Shown: one piece after another, positions 1 to 7,324 of the stretch
How the letters are laid out: the number at the start of each line of letters is the position of its first letter
How positions within the stretch are numbered: the stretch's first letter is position 1
Assembly (NCBI GenBank): GCA_031290635.1
Contig: JAITNE010000032.1
Location: forward strand, 1 to 14,115
DNA from: Tannerella sp.
GTDB taxonomy: Bacteria > Bacteroidota > Bacteroidia > Bacteroidales > Tannerellaceae
DNA length: 14,115 nucleotides
Direction: 5' to 3'
Notes under the pieces: generated by a model
Databases searched by the model: none
What the model was told of the DNA's origin: nothing
The model's input: only the letters and a program-made list of their open reading frames with translations
Program-made: the position numbers and the translations under genes

Positions 1-380
1 ACATCACTAATAATACTGGGGAGCTTACTGATAACTCTGGGGACATCACTAATAATACTGGGGAGCTTGCTGATAACTCTGGGGACATCACTAATAATAC
101 TGGGGAGCTTACTGATAACTCTGAGGACATCACTAATAACTCTGGGGAGCTTGCTAATATCTCTATGGACATCACTAATATCTCTATGGACATCACTAAA
201 AACTTTAGAGAGCTTACTGATAACTCCGGGGAGCTTACTGATAACTCTGGGGAAATCACTGATAACTCCGGGGAAATCACTAAAAACTTTAGAGAGCTTA
301 CTGATAACTCGGGGGAGCTTACTCATATCTCTATGGACATCACTAATATCTCCGGAGAAATCACCAAGAACTATTGGGGT
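1..380. repeat. Tandem array of 21-bp units
   Basis: About 18 head-to-tail units of 21 bp run in from the left edge and decay at about 360-380. Two basic types alternate at first (ATCACTAATAATACTGGGGAG and CTTACTGATAACTCTGGGGAC style), then variants with AACTTTAGAGAG and ATCTCTATGGAC appear; units at about 192-212 and 276-296 are identical. Because 21 is a multiple of 3, four of the six frames are open through the array, so openness alone is not evidence of coding. There are no unique spacers, so it is not a CRISPR. It could be a minisatellite/VNTR or the 3' part of a repeat-protein gene. Confidence 0.9.
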
Positions 381-434
381 CAGCCTGTGATGATTTCATG
401 TTACATCCCCCGGAGGAACGAAGCAGTCTGTTAA
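3..434 (+). CDS. Possible C-terminal part of a heptad-repeat protein (partial, uncertain)
   Basis: Reading from position 3, the array gives 7-residue repeats of the form [I/L]-[T/A]-[D/N/K]-[N/I]-[S/T/F]-[G/M/R]-[E/D], open from the left window edge to a stop at 432-434. Differences between units often preserve residue class in this frame: GAG/GAA/GAC at the acidic position, ATC/CTT at the aliphatic position, and TCT/TCC/TCG for serine. That is weak support for selection on protein. Against it, the last 20 or so residues, after the repeats, come from sequence that resembles a dispersed intergenic repeat, no start is visible, and a second plus-strand frame is also open. I do not recognise a family. 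If real, it would be transcribed convergently with recQ. Confidence 0.25.
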   Translation: MTNNTGELTDNSGDITNNTGELADNSGDITNNTGELTDNSEDITNNSGELANISMDITNISMDITKNFRELTDNSGELTDNSGEITDNSGEITKNFRELTDNSGELTHISMDITNISGEITKNYWGQPVMISCYIPRRNEAVC

Positions 435-457
435 TCCTGCAAATCATGTTAATCCTG
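430..457. repeat. Direct repeat of GTTAATCCTG, 18-bp period
   Basis: GTTAATCCTG occurs at 430-439 and again at 448-457, with CAAATCAT between them. Together with the preceding CGGAGGAACGAAGCAGTCTG stretch it looks like a dispersed intergenic repeat. The dispersed nature is an impression from memory and cannot be verified from this window. Confidence 0.5.
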
Positions 458-489
458 TGAAAAAACCGTTGTGTCATCGCACACAGTCA

Positions 490-533
490 TTATTCACTAT
501 TCATTATTCGTTATTCACTGTTCGTTATTCACT
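490..533. repeat. Short repeats of TTATTCACT beside recQ stop
   Basis: TTATTCACT occurs at 490-498, 511-519 and 525-533, separated by related TTCATTATTCG and GTTCG pieces. The recQ stop codon (reverse complement of 525-527) lies inside the third copy, so the last two or three residues of RecQ are encoded by the repeat edge. Confidence 0.65.
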
Positions 534-2438
534 CCTTAACTGCACCATTCCGTCCCGCACAAGGATTTTGTCATGGTTGTCGAGTATATGGTTTAGGGCG
601 GCAAGGTTTTTTTCCCTCTCTAATGGCATTGCGTCCAAAAGCGTCGATATTGCCGCCGACTTTTTGTCCTTGAGGTACTCAAGCGCCGCCTCACGTACCT
701 CGTTGAACTCCCACTGCAACAGGCCCGACTGTGTCTTGCGGCGACATACATCGCAGTTATGACAGGCGCCGTCGCTCTTCTCGCCGAAGTAGTTCAATAA
801 CATCTGCGTGCGGCAAATATTATCCGATGAAATATACTCAATTACCTTCACAATCCTCTCTCTGCAACGCTTGCGGCGGTCTTCATATACTGAGCCGGGA
901 ATTATGATGCGCCTGGTCTCGACCCTGTCGCGAGTGAAAACTATTTGCGGCTGCTTCTTCTGCGGAATGTAACTGATAATGTTCATCTTCGACAGCATCA
1001 CCAACTCATTGTAAACAACATCCGGCGTAGAATGCATGCGAGTGGCTATAGTCGACTCGTCAATAAATACATAATCAGCAAAGGGACCTGTGTATGAACG
1101 CAGTACTTCCTGAATTATATTTTCGGCAAGGAGGCTGGTATGCGTCCTGTAAAGTTCGTTGCGACTGATCAGAAAGAGCAGACGCGAATTGTTGTCGGGT
1201 TCTTCGATATACTCGATGTATCCGGCAGCTTCGAGTATTTTGAGGGCGTAATTTGTTTGGCTGTATGAGAACTTGAACAACAGGCAGAAGTTCTCCGGTG
1301 AAAATCCGTACGTCCGGAATTCGCCGTATCCTGCCGCTATCTCGTAATAGTTTCCCAGAGCTTCATAGACCCTTGCAATAAACGACTTGTCGGGATACTC
1401 TTCGTTTGTGCGATGGTTGAGCTTCGACGACTCGGTTGACGAACACAGGACGATGGCGTAAGCCTTCTGTCCGTCGCGTCCGGCTCGTCCGGCTTCCTGA
1501 AAATACTCTTCGAGAGAGCCGGGCATATCTACATGGATTACCACGCGTACATCGGGCTTGTCGATACCCATCCCGAAGGCGTTCGTAGCTACCATTACAC
1601 GGCACGCGCCTGTTTTCCACGCATCCTGACGCAGTATTTTCTCCTCACGGTTGATTCCTGCATGATAGAAGTGCGCCGAGAAACCGTTCTGCTGCAGCTC
1701 TCGCGCTATCTCAACCGTAAGTTTGCGGTTACGTACATATATAATCGCCGTGCCTTCAACGCTGTTCAGAATATGCTTTATCTCATCTGTCTTGTGCTCT
1801 GCATGACGCACTACGTAAGCAAGATTGTCGCGTACAAAGCTATTCTTCAACACATTCTTCCGACGGAAAAGCAGTTTCTCCTGTATGTCATCTACTACGA
1901 AAGGAGTGGCCGTAGCCGTCAACGCAAGTACAGGGACGTTCGGTGGCAACAGCTTGCGTACATCGGCGATATGAAGGTATGACGGACGGAAATCGTAACC
2001 CCACTGCGAGATGCAATGGCTCTCATCAACGACTAACATGCAAATCTTCATCAGCGGCAGCTTCTTGAGGAATAATTCGGTGTGAAGTCTTTCGGGTGAA
2101 ATGTAGAGAAACTTGTAATCACCGTAGATGCAGTTGTCGAAATGCTTGTTGATTTCGTCGGTGGACATGCTCGCATAGACGGTTGTAGCCTTGATATGGC
2201 GGGCTTTGAGATTGTCCACCTGGTCTTTCATCAACGCAATCAGGGGAGTGATAACAAGACAGACGCCTTCCATCGTCATTGCCGGGACTTGAAAGGTCAG
2301 CGACTTGCCGGCGCCGGTCGTCATAAGTCCGAGCGTGTCGTTACCCGCCAACACAGAGCGAATAATCTCTTCCTGAAGCGGGCGAAACGATTTGTAATTC
2401 CAGTATTCTTCTAATGTCTCATGTAGAATGTCGGCCAC
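525..2438 (-). CDS. recQ: RecQ-family ATP-dependent DNA helicase
   Basis: 637 residues; a 3'-5' DNA helicase of superfamily 2 acting in recombination and repair of stalled or gapped DNA. Visible motifs: motif 0 FRPLQ (18-22), Walker A TGAGKS (41-46), motif II DESH (138-141) followed by the aromatic-rich loop SQWGYDFRP, motif III LALTATAT, motif IV IIYVRNR, motif V ATNAFGMGIDKPDVR, and motif VI QEAGRAGRDG (314-323). A zinc motif C542-x16-C559-x2-C562-x2-C565 has exactly the cysteine spacing of E. coli RecQ but lies about 160 residues further downstream, after a winged-helix-like stretch. No clear HRDC domain is seen. The start ATG lies 2 nt after the recJ stop, so the two are likely co-transcribed and translationally coupled. 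Walker A has TGAGKS where many RecQs have TGGGKS, and motif II has DESH where DEAH is usual. Confidence 0.97.
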   Translation of the reverse strand: MADILHETLEEYWNYKSFRPLQEEIIRSVLAGNDTLGLMTTGAGKSLTFQVPAMTMEGVCLVITPLIALMKDQVDNLKARHIKATTVYASMSTDEINKHFDNCIYGDYKFLYISPERLHTELFLKKLPLMKICMLVVDESHCISQWGYDFRPSYLHIADVRKLLPPNVPVLALTATATPFVVDDIQEKLLFRRKNVLKNSFVRDNLAYVVRHAEHKTDEIKHILNSVEGTAIIYVRNRKLTVEIARELQQNGFSAHFYHAGINREEKILRQDAWKTGACRVMVATNAFGMGIDKPDVRVVIHVDMPGSLEEYFQEAGRAGRDGQKAYAIVLCSSTESSKLNHRTNEEYPDKSFIARVYEALGNYYEIAAGYGEFRTYGFSPENFCLLFKFSYSQTNYALKILEAAGYIEYIEEPDNNSRLLFLISRNELYRTHTSLLAENIIQEVLRSYTGPFADYVFIDESTIATRMHSTPDVVYNELVMLSKMNIISYIPQKKQPQIVFTRDRVETRRIIIPGSVYEDRRKRCRERIVKVIEYISSDNICRTQMLLNYFGEKSDGACHNCDVCRRKTQSGLLQWEFNEVREAALEYLKDKKSAAISTLLDAMPLEREKNLAALNHILDNHDKILVRDGMVQLRSE

Positions 2439-2440
2439 GA

Positions 2441-4168
2441 TTATCGGGAATTTGACGGTCTTATATCTTTGACGGTAAGCTGGATGGAAGTTGTTCCGTT
2501 ATAAACGTTTTCTTCGATATTGTAGCAAATATCAAGAGGTTGACCTTCCTTGACGTAGTGCTCATGCTCGCTCATCCCGAAGGCGATTCCGTGCATGGGA
2601 GTACGAATGGTTTCGTCTATGAGTTCAAGTTTCAGATGCGTGCCGTCCTTGCCTACAATGCGGCTGCCGCCTGCATCCTTAACGTTATAAGAGCAGAAGA
2701 CCGGCTTGTCGTTTGCGGGACCGAATGGATTCATGCGCTTGAGTTCGTTCATCAATTGTTGATTGATCTCTTTGAAGGTAACTACTTCGTCGATGTCTAT
2801 CTGCGGCAACATCTGTTCGGCAGTGATTTCTTCGAGGGCGATACGGGTGAAGCGTTCGACGAAAGCTTCAATATTCTCTTCACGCAGCGAGAGGCCGGCG
2901 GCGTAAGTATGACCGCCGAAGTTCTCCAGCAGATCGCGACAGTTCTCGATAGCTTTGTACATGTCGAATCCTGCTATGGAACGCGCCGAACCGGTTATCA
3001 GTTCGCCCGACTTGGTCAGCACAACCGCCGGACGATAATATTTTTCCGTCAGACGCGAGGCTACTATACCTATCACTCCTTTGTGCCAATCGGGGTTATA
3101 TACTACGATGCCCTTGCGATCTTCCATATCAGTCATCTCGTCGATGATAGCGTTCGCTTCGTCTGTCATCTTGCGATCCATCTCTCGACGTTCGTCATTG
3201 CGCAGGTCTATGTTCTCACTCTTTTCGCGTGCAGCTTTTTCGTCTCTCGCAAGCAGCAAATCAACGGCTTCGCGACCGTTGAGCATTCTTCCCGAAGCAT
3301 TTATCCGAGGTCCTATCTTGAATACTACATCGCTGATTGTGATGTCCTTTCCTGCAAGCCCTGAAGTATTTATGATGCCTTGCAGACCGATGCTCGGACT
3401 GTGATTTAGTTGTTTCAGTCCGTAATACGCAAGTACGCGGTTCTCGCCGGTGATAGGAACGATGTCGGAAGCGATGCTGATAGCCGTCAGTTCGAGCAGA
3501 CTTTCAAGTTCGGAGAATGCTATGTCGTTGCTTATGGCAAAGGCTTGCATGAACTTATAGCCTACGCCGCAACCCGAGAGATGCTCGTAAGGATAGTGAG
3601 AATCAGTACGTTTGGCGTCGAGTACGGCCAGCGCTTCCGGCAGTTCATTGTCGGGCATGTGATGATCGCAGATAATGAAGTCTATGCCTTTCCGATTGGC
3701 ATATTGAATCTTGTCGATCGCCTTGATGCCGCAGTCAAGAGCTATAACAAGACTGATGTCGTTCTGCTCTGCATAGTCAATGCTGCGGAAAGAGATACCG
3801 TATCCCTCGTCGTACCGGTCAGGGATGTAATAGTCGAGCGCCGTCGAAAACGGGCGCAAGAAACGATAAACGAGGGATACCGCCGATGTGCCGTCCACAT
3901 CGTAGTCGCCATAAATAAGTATCTTCTCGTTGTTGCCGAGAGCCTTGTTCAACCGCTTGACCGCCTTGTCCATATCGGGCATGAGGAAGGGGTCGTGCAA
4001 GTCGCTCAAACTCGGCCTGAAGAATTTTTTCGCTCCATCGGATGATGTTATCCCGCGCTTTACCAACAAACGAGCGACTACGATGTTTAATCGCATCTCC
4101 TCTGCAAGTTTTTCGCACAGTCGAGATTCCTCTTCCGTATGGACTTGTAAGTGCCATCTTTTTGTCAT
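2441..4168 (-). CDS. recJ: Single-stranded-DNA-specific exonuclease RecJ
   Basis: 575 residues, the usual RecJ length. RecJ is a 5'-3' ssDNA exonuclease of the DHH phosphoesterase family that works with RecQ in the RecF pathway and in mismatch and base-excision repair. Visible metal-binding motifs: GDYDVDGTSA (87-96), DCG (145-147), DHH (168-170), and SGCGVGYKF just after 195. The DHHA1 domain follows with GVIGIVASRL and the GSARSIAGFD and FGGHTYAAGL signatures, then a C-terminal OB-like segment. The ATG at 4168 follows a 5' leader of about 45-50 nt downstream of a TATCTTTG -7 box on the minus strand. recQ starts 2 nt after the stop, so this is the first gene of a recJ-recQ operon. Confidence 0.98.
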   Translation of the reverse strand: MTKRWHLQVHTEEESRLCEKLAEEMRLNIVVARLLVKRGITSSDGAKKFFRPSLSDLHDPFLMPDMDKAVKRLNKALGNNEKILIYGDYDVDGTSAVSLVYRFLRPFSTALDYYIPDRYDEGYGISFRSIDYAEQNDISLVIALDCGIKAIDKIQYANRKGIDFIICDHHMPDNELPEALAVLDAKRTDSHYPYEHLSGCGVGYKFMQAFAISNDIAFSELESLLELTAISIASDIVPITGENRVLAYYGLKQLNHSPSIGLQGIINTSGLAGKDITISDVVFKIGPRINASGRMLNGREAVDLLLARDEKAAREKSENIDLRNDERREMDRKMTDEANAIIDEMTDMEDRKGIVVYNPDWHKGVIGIVASRLTEKYYRPAVVLTKSGELITGSARSIAGFDMYKAIENCRDLLENFGGHTYAAGLSLREENIEAFVERFTRIALEEITAEQMLPQIDIDEVVTFKEINQQLMNELKRMNPFGPANDKPVFCSYNVKDAGGSRIVGKDGTHLKLELIDETIRTPMHGIAFGMSEHEHYVKEGQPLDICYNIEENVYNGTTSIQLTVKDIRPSNSR

Positions 4169-4221
4169 TATATATAGTTTTTATTTTTTTTATCATGATT
4201 AATTTGTTTACATTCAACGCA

Positions 4222-4229
4222 CAAAGATA
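4222..4229 (-). promoter_or_regulatory. Candidate -7 box for recJ-recQ
   Basis: The minus strand reads TATCTTTG here, an exact match to the Bacteroidota -7 consensus TAnnTTTG, placing transcription start near 4215 and about 47 nt upstream of the recJ ATG. No convincing -33 TTTG was found at the usual 19-21 bp distance. Confidence 0.6.
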
Positions 4230-4349
4230 ATTATAATTTTCTTACCGGAGTACCTCATTAACTAAATATTTTGTGAATGTCTCAAATTTTTATTGTTCGT
4301 TAACGCTCAAAATTAGATCTTTCAAGGTCTGCAATTCGGAATTTATCAG

Positions 4350-4357
4350 TATCTTTG
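4350..4357 (+). promoter_or_regulatory. Candidate -7 box for the DUF362-mnmE unit
   Basis: TATCTTTG, an exact TAnnTTTG match, lies 23 nt upstream of the ATG at 4381. It sits inside the 5' extension of the open frame that begins at 4273, which argues that the extension is not translated and that 4381 is the true start. A -33 element is not obvious. Confidence 0.6.
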
Positions 4358-4380
4358 CTCCAAATTCAAACGAAATTAGT

Positions 4381-5496
4381 ATGAAGTCATCGAAAGTTTT
4401 TTTTACAAATCTACGCACCAATCCGCGTAGTAACCTGCTCGACAAGATGGAGCGTTTAGTGAAGAAGTCCGGCTTTTTGACGCAAGCTCTGGACAAGAAA
4501 TTTGTTGCCGTAAAGATTCATTTCGGCGAGCCGGGCAACATGGCTTACCTGCGCCCCAATTATGCGGCGCGGATGGCCGACTTGCTGCGTGCGGCAGGGG
4601 CGCGGCCTTTTCTGACCGATAGTAACACTCTCTATTCGGGTCAACGCTCAAATGCCGTTGACCATCTGCAAAGTGCGATGGAAAACGGATATAACCCTAT
4701 CTCTGCCAAGTGTCCGGTCATCATAGCCGACGGCCTCAAAGGAACGGACTATCGCGAGATACCGTTCGACGGCAAGTATTGCAAGGCGCCAAAAGTAGGT
4801 ACGGCGGTAGTTGACGCCGATGTGATTGTCAGCATGACCCACTTCAAAGGCCACGAACAGTCAGGCTTCGGCGGTGTATTGAAGAATATCGGCATGGGAA
4901 GCGCAAGCGTCGGCGGCAAACTCGAACTGCACTCTACATCCAAGCCTGTTATTGAGAGCGAAAACTGTACCGGATGCGGTATCTGCGTTGCTAACTGCGC
5001 ACATGACGCTATCCGGCTCGATGACGCTCGCAAAGCTGTTATAGATTATGATACATGTGTTGGTTGCGGACAGTGCGTTGCCCTCTGCCAGTACGATTCG
5101 GCTGTGCTCGCCGACTACTGCTCGTCGGAGTTGCTCAACTACAAAATAGCCGAGTACACTAAGGCAATCCTCGACGGCAAACCGCATTTTCATATCAGCT
5201 TCGTTATGAATGTCTCGCCCGAATGTGATTGCTGGAACCATAATGATGCGCCTTTAGTGCCGGATATCGGCATAGCCGCCTCGCTCGACCCGGTAGCTCT
5301 CGACCGTGCTTGCGCCGACCTTGTCACACAAGCGCCCGCACTGCCCGGTACACGTCTTACTGAGGCTCACAAAGGCGAACATGCGAACGACGACAAATTC
5401 ACCCTTGTGCACCCAAATGTCAGGTGGCAGGCCGGCCTCGAATATGCCGAAGAAATAGGATTGGGAGTGAATAGCTATGAACTCATATTGGTTTGA
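4381..5496 (+). CDS. DUF362-domain protein with two [4Fe-4S] ferredoxin clusters
   Basis: 371 residues from the ATG at 4381; the frame is open back to 4273, but a promoter box at 4350-4357 and family similarity beginning at KVFFTNLRT favour the shorter form. The N-terminal DUF362 region includes VAVKIHFGEPGN, VSMTHFKGHEQSGFGG and LKNIGMGSASVGGK. It is followed by two ferredoxin motifs, C196-xx-C199-xx-C202-xxx-C206 and C226-xx-C229-xx-C232-xxx-C236, typical of 2x[4Fe-4S] electron carriers. A further conserved block after 300 (DIGIAASLDPVALDRAC) is typical of the family. No signal peptide or membrane segment is seen, so it is probably cytoplasmic. The substrate is unknown; family members are usually annotated as ferredoxin-like or iron-sulfur proteins. 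It ends 2 nt before the mnmE ATG and is likely co-transcribed with it. Confidence 0.9.
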   Translation: MKSSKVFFTNLRTNPRSNLLDKMERLVKKSGFLTQALDKKFVAVKIHFGEPGNMAYLRPNYAARMADLLRAAGARPFLTDSNTLYSGQRSNAVDHLQSAMENGYNPISAKCPVIIADGLKGTDYREIPFDGKYCKAPKVGTAVVDADVIVSMTHFKGHEQSGFGGVLKNIGMGSASVGGKLELHSTSKPVIESENCTGCGICVANCAHDAIRLDDARKAVIDYDTCVGCGQCVALCQYDSAVLADYCSSELLNYKIAEYTKAILDGKPHFHISFVMNVSPECDCWNHNDAPLVPDIGIAASLDPVALDRACADLVTQAPALPGTRLTEAHKGEHANDDKFTLVHPNVRWQAGLEYAEEIGLGVNSYELILV

Positions 5497-5498
5497 TT

Positions 5499-6872
5499 AT
5501 GATGTCGATTGATGATACTGTATGTGCGGTTTCAAGCCCCGCCGGTTCGGGAGGCGTTGCACTGATTCGCGTTTCGGGCAAAGATGCAATTGCCGTAAGC
5601 GAACAAATATTTGTTGCCCGCAACGGCGCTAAACTCGCTGATACGGAGTCAAATAAAATCGTTTACGGTAATCTTTCATCTTTGTTAGACGACGTCCTTG
5701 TATCCGTCTTTCGCGCTCCTCATTCCTATACCGGCGAAGATACCGTTGAAATTTCGTGCCACGGCTCGCTCTACATCCAACAGCAACTGCTGCAGTTACT
5801 TGTTGAGAGCGGAGCGCGACTTGCATATCCCGGAGAGTTCACTCAACGCGCCTTCCTCAACGGCAAGATGGACCTCTCGCAGGCAGAAGCCGTAGCCGAC
5901 CTTATAGCTTCCACTTCAGCAAGCATGCACCGTCTCGCTATCAACCAGATGCGCGGCGGTTTCTCGGACGAGTTGCAGCGTCTGCGTACGCGACTGCTCG
6001 AATTTACTTCGCTTATCGAGTTAGAGCTTGATTTTAGCGACCATGAAGACCTCGAGTTTGCCGACCGCACAGTTTTACGCGACTTGGCCATCGAAATACA
6101 GGGCAAAATCCATGATCTCGCCGCTTCATTTTCCACCGGTAACGCTATAAAGAATGGTATTCCCGTAGCCATAATCGGCAAGCCAAACGTAGGCAAGTCA
6201 ACGCTCCTAAACGCCCTTCTGAACGAGGAACGCGCTATTGTCTCCGAGATACCCGGCACTACCCGTGATACTATCGAAGAAGCGCTCAATATCGAGGGGC
6301 GAATGTTTCGTATCATTGATACCGCCGGTTTGCGCAACAACACAACCGACAGTGTTGAGGCGCTGGGCATTCGGCGCAGCTTCGAGAAAGCCGAAAAGGC
6401 CTCTATCATCCTCTATCTCTACGACCTGACGCAGGAAGACCGTGAAGACCTCGTCTCCACCAGCCAATGGTTACAGAAATTCAACAAACCCATACTGATG
6501 ATCGGCACCAAAAACGACCTTATGCGCCGTAGTCCTATTCATACTTTCGGCAATGTTAAGGCAATCAACATATCTTGCCGCGAAAAAGCTGACATTGAGC
6601 GTGTTAAAAGCTATATTCTCAGCATATCCAATGCAGGCGGAACGAGCGAAAACGAGGTGATAGTAACAAACGTTCGTCATTATGAAGCTCTCTGCCACGC
6701 AGGCGAAGCCATAGAGCATGTTATTGAAGGCCTTGACAGCCAATTATCGGGCGACCTGTTATCTGAAGACATCCGCGACTGCCTGCGCCACTTAGCCGAA
6801 ATCACCGGCGGCGAAATTCTCCCCGACGAAGTCCTGTCCAACATCTTCTCAAAGTTCTGCATAGGGAAATAG
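5499..6872 (+). CDS. mnmE: tRNA uridine-5-carboxymethylaminomethyl modification GTPase MnmE
   Basis: 457 residues. MnmE works with MnmG to install the carboxymethylaminomethyl group on U34 of tRNAs that read split codon boxes. The N-terminal formyl-THF-binding domain starts DDTVCAVSSPAGSGGVALIRVSG, followed by a helical domain with the GEFTQRAFLNGKMDL signature. The inserted G domain has G1 GKPNVGKS (227-234), the switch GTTRDT, G3 DTAGLR and G4 TKND. The C-terminus FCIGK carries the catalytic cysteine of the family's CxGK motif. Start: ATG at 5499 (a second ATG follows at 5502); a TTG at 5493 would overlap the upstream stop and is less likely. Length and all motifs are intact, so it should be functional. 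Confidence 0.98.
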   Translation: MMSIDDTVCAVSSPAGSGGVALIRVSGKDAIAVSEQIFVARNGAKLADTESNKIVYGNLSSLLDDVLVSVFRAPHSYTGEDTVEISCHGSLYIQQQLLQLLVESGARLAYPGEFTQRAFLNGKMDLSQAEAVADLIASTSASMHRLAINQMRGGFSDELQRLRTRLLEFTSLIELELDFSDHEDLEFADRTVLRDLAIEIQGKIHDLAASFSTGNAIKNGIPVAIIGKPNVGKSTLLNALLNEERAIVSEIPGTTRDTIEEALNIEGRMFRIIDTAGLRNNTTDSVEALGIRRSFEKAEKASIILYLYDLTQEDREDLVSTSQWLQKFNKPILMIGTKNDLMRRSPIHTFGNVKAINISCREKADIERVKSYILSISNAGGTSENEVIVTNVRHYEALCHAGEAIEHVIEGLDSQLSGDLLSEDIRDCLRHLAEITGGEILPDEVLSNIFSKFCIGK

Positions 6873-6899
6873 GAACACGAAGCCACAGGAAAAGCGAAC

Positions 6900-6914
6900 A
6901 AATGTAACACATTT
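6900..6914. promoter_or_regulatory. Palindrome upstream of the HigA-like gene
   Basis: AAATGT-AAC-ACATTT is a perfect 6-bp inverted repeat with a 3-nt centre, 13 nt before the ATG at 6928. Its position would suit an autoregulatory operator for the HTH protein encoded just downstream, since HigA-type antitoxins commonly bind palindromes at their own promoters. The site is short and AT-rich, so chance is possible. Confidence 0.4.
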
Positions 6915-6927
6915 CATTACAAATAAA

Positions 6928-7245
6928 ATGATTATGAGCAAAGCAATACAGCCGTTTCGTCCTGTCCATCCGGGCGAACTTTTGAAAGATGAATTAGAAT
7001 ACCGCAACCTGTCGCAAAAGTCGGTTGCTAAGGAGTTGGGGCTGTCTTATACGACATTCAACGGGATATTGAACGGCAAGCGTCCCGTCTCGACCGACTT
7101 TGCCTTGTTTATGGAAGCGGCGTTGGACGTTCCCGCTTACATTCTTGTCGGTATGCAGTCTGACTACAACCTGCAGGTAGCCCAAAAAGACAACAAACTC
7201 CTCGCCCGCCTTGCCAAAATCCGTAAAGTGGCGGCGGTGTTCTGA
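6928..7245 (+). CDS. higA: HigA-family HTH antitoxin-like protein (orphan)
   Basis: 105 residues (103 if the second ATG at 6934 is used). The N-terminal FRPVHPGELLKDELEYRNLSQ signature, then an XRE-type helix-turn-helix (SQKSVAKELGLSYTTFNGILNGKRPVS, about 29-55) and the C-terminal LARLAKIRKVAAVF tail are typical of the HigA/VapI antitoxin family. These are DNA-binding antitoxins that neutralise a HigB mRNA interferase and repress their operon. HigB is normally the gene immediately upstream, but here mnmE is upstream and leuS downstream, and no small toxin frame fits in either gap. It may be a solitary regulator or the remnant of a lost toxin-antitoxin pair. Confidence 0.88.
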   Translation: MIMSKAIQPFRPVHPGELLKDELEYRNLSQKSVAKELGLSYTTFNGILNGKRPVSTDFALFMEAALDVPAYILVGMQSDYNLQVAQKDNKLLARLAKIRKVAAVF

Positions 7246-7290
7246 AAAACTTTTTTCATCCCTCCACATGTAAATCTCGATATTTTCATG

Positions 7291-7298
7291 TACCTTTG
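7291..7298 (+). promoter_or_regulatory. Candidate -7 box for leuS
   Basis: TACCTTTG matches TAnnTTTG and lies 26 nt upstream of the leuS ATG. It would drive the packed leuS-nuclease-ligase-GNAT-prfB run. No clear -33 TTTG is present. Confidence 0.55.
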
Positions 7299-7324
7299 CG
7301 CAATTATTCTATCAATAAAACGCA

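Noticed and set aside
1..380. CRISPR array
   Set aside because: Units are contiguous 21-bp repeats with no unique spacers and no cas genes nearby.
2540..3364. 274-codon frame on the plus strand
   Set aside because: It lies antisense to recJ, has no recognisable domain, and recJ is strongly supported.
4273..4380. 36-residue N-terminal extension of the DUF362 protein
   Set aside because: The family similarity starts after it, and a TATCTTTG promoter box lies inside it.
6873..6927. HigB toxin upstream of the HigA-like gene
   Set aside because: The gap is only 55 bp and is preceded by the intact end of mnmE.
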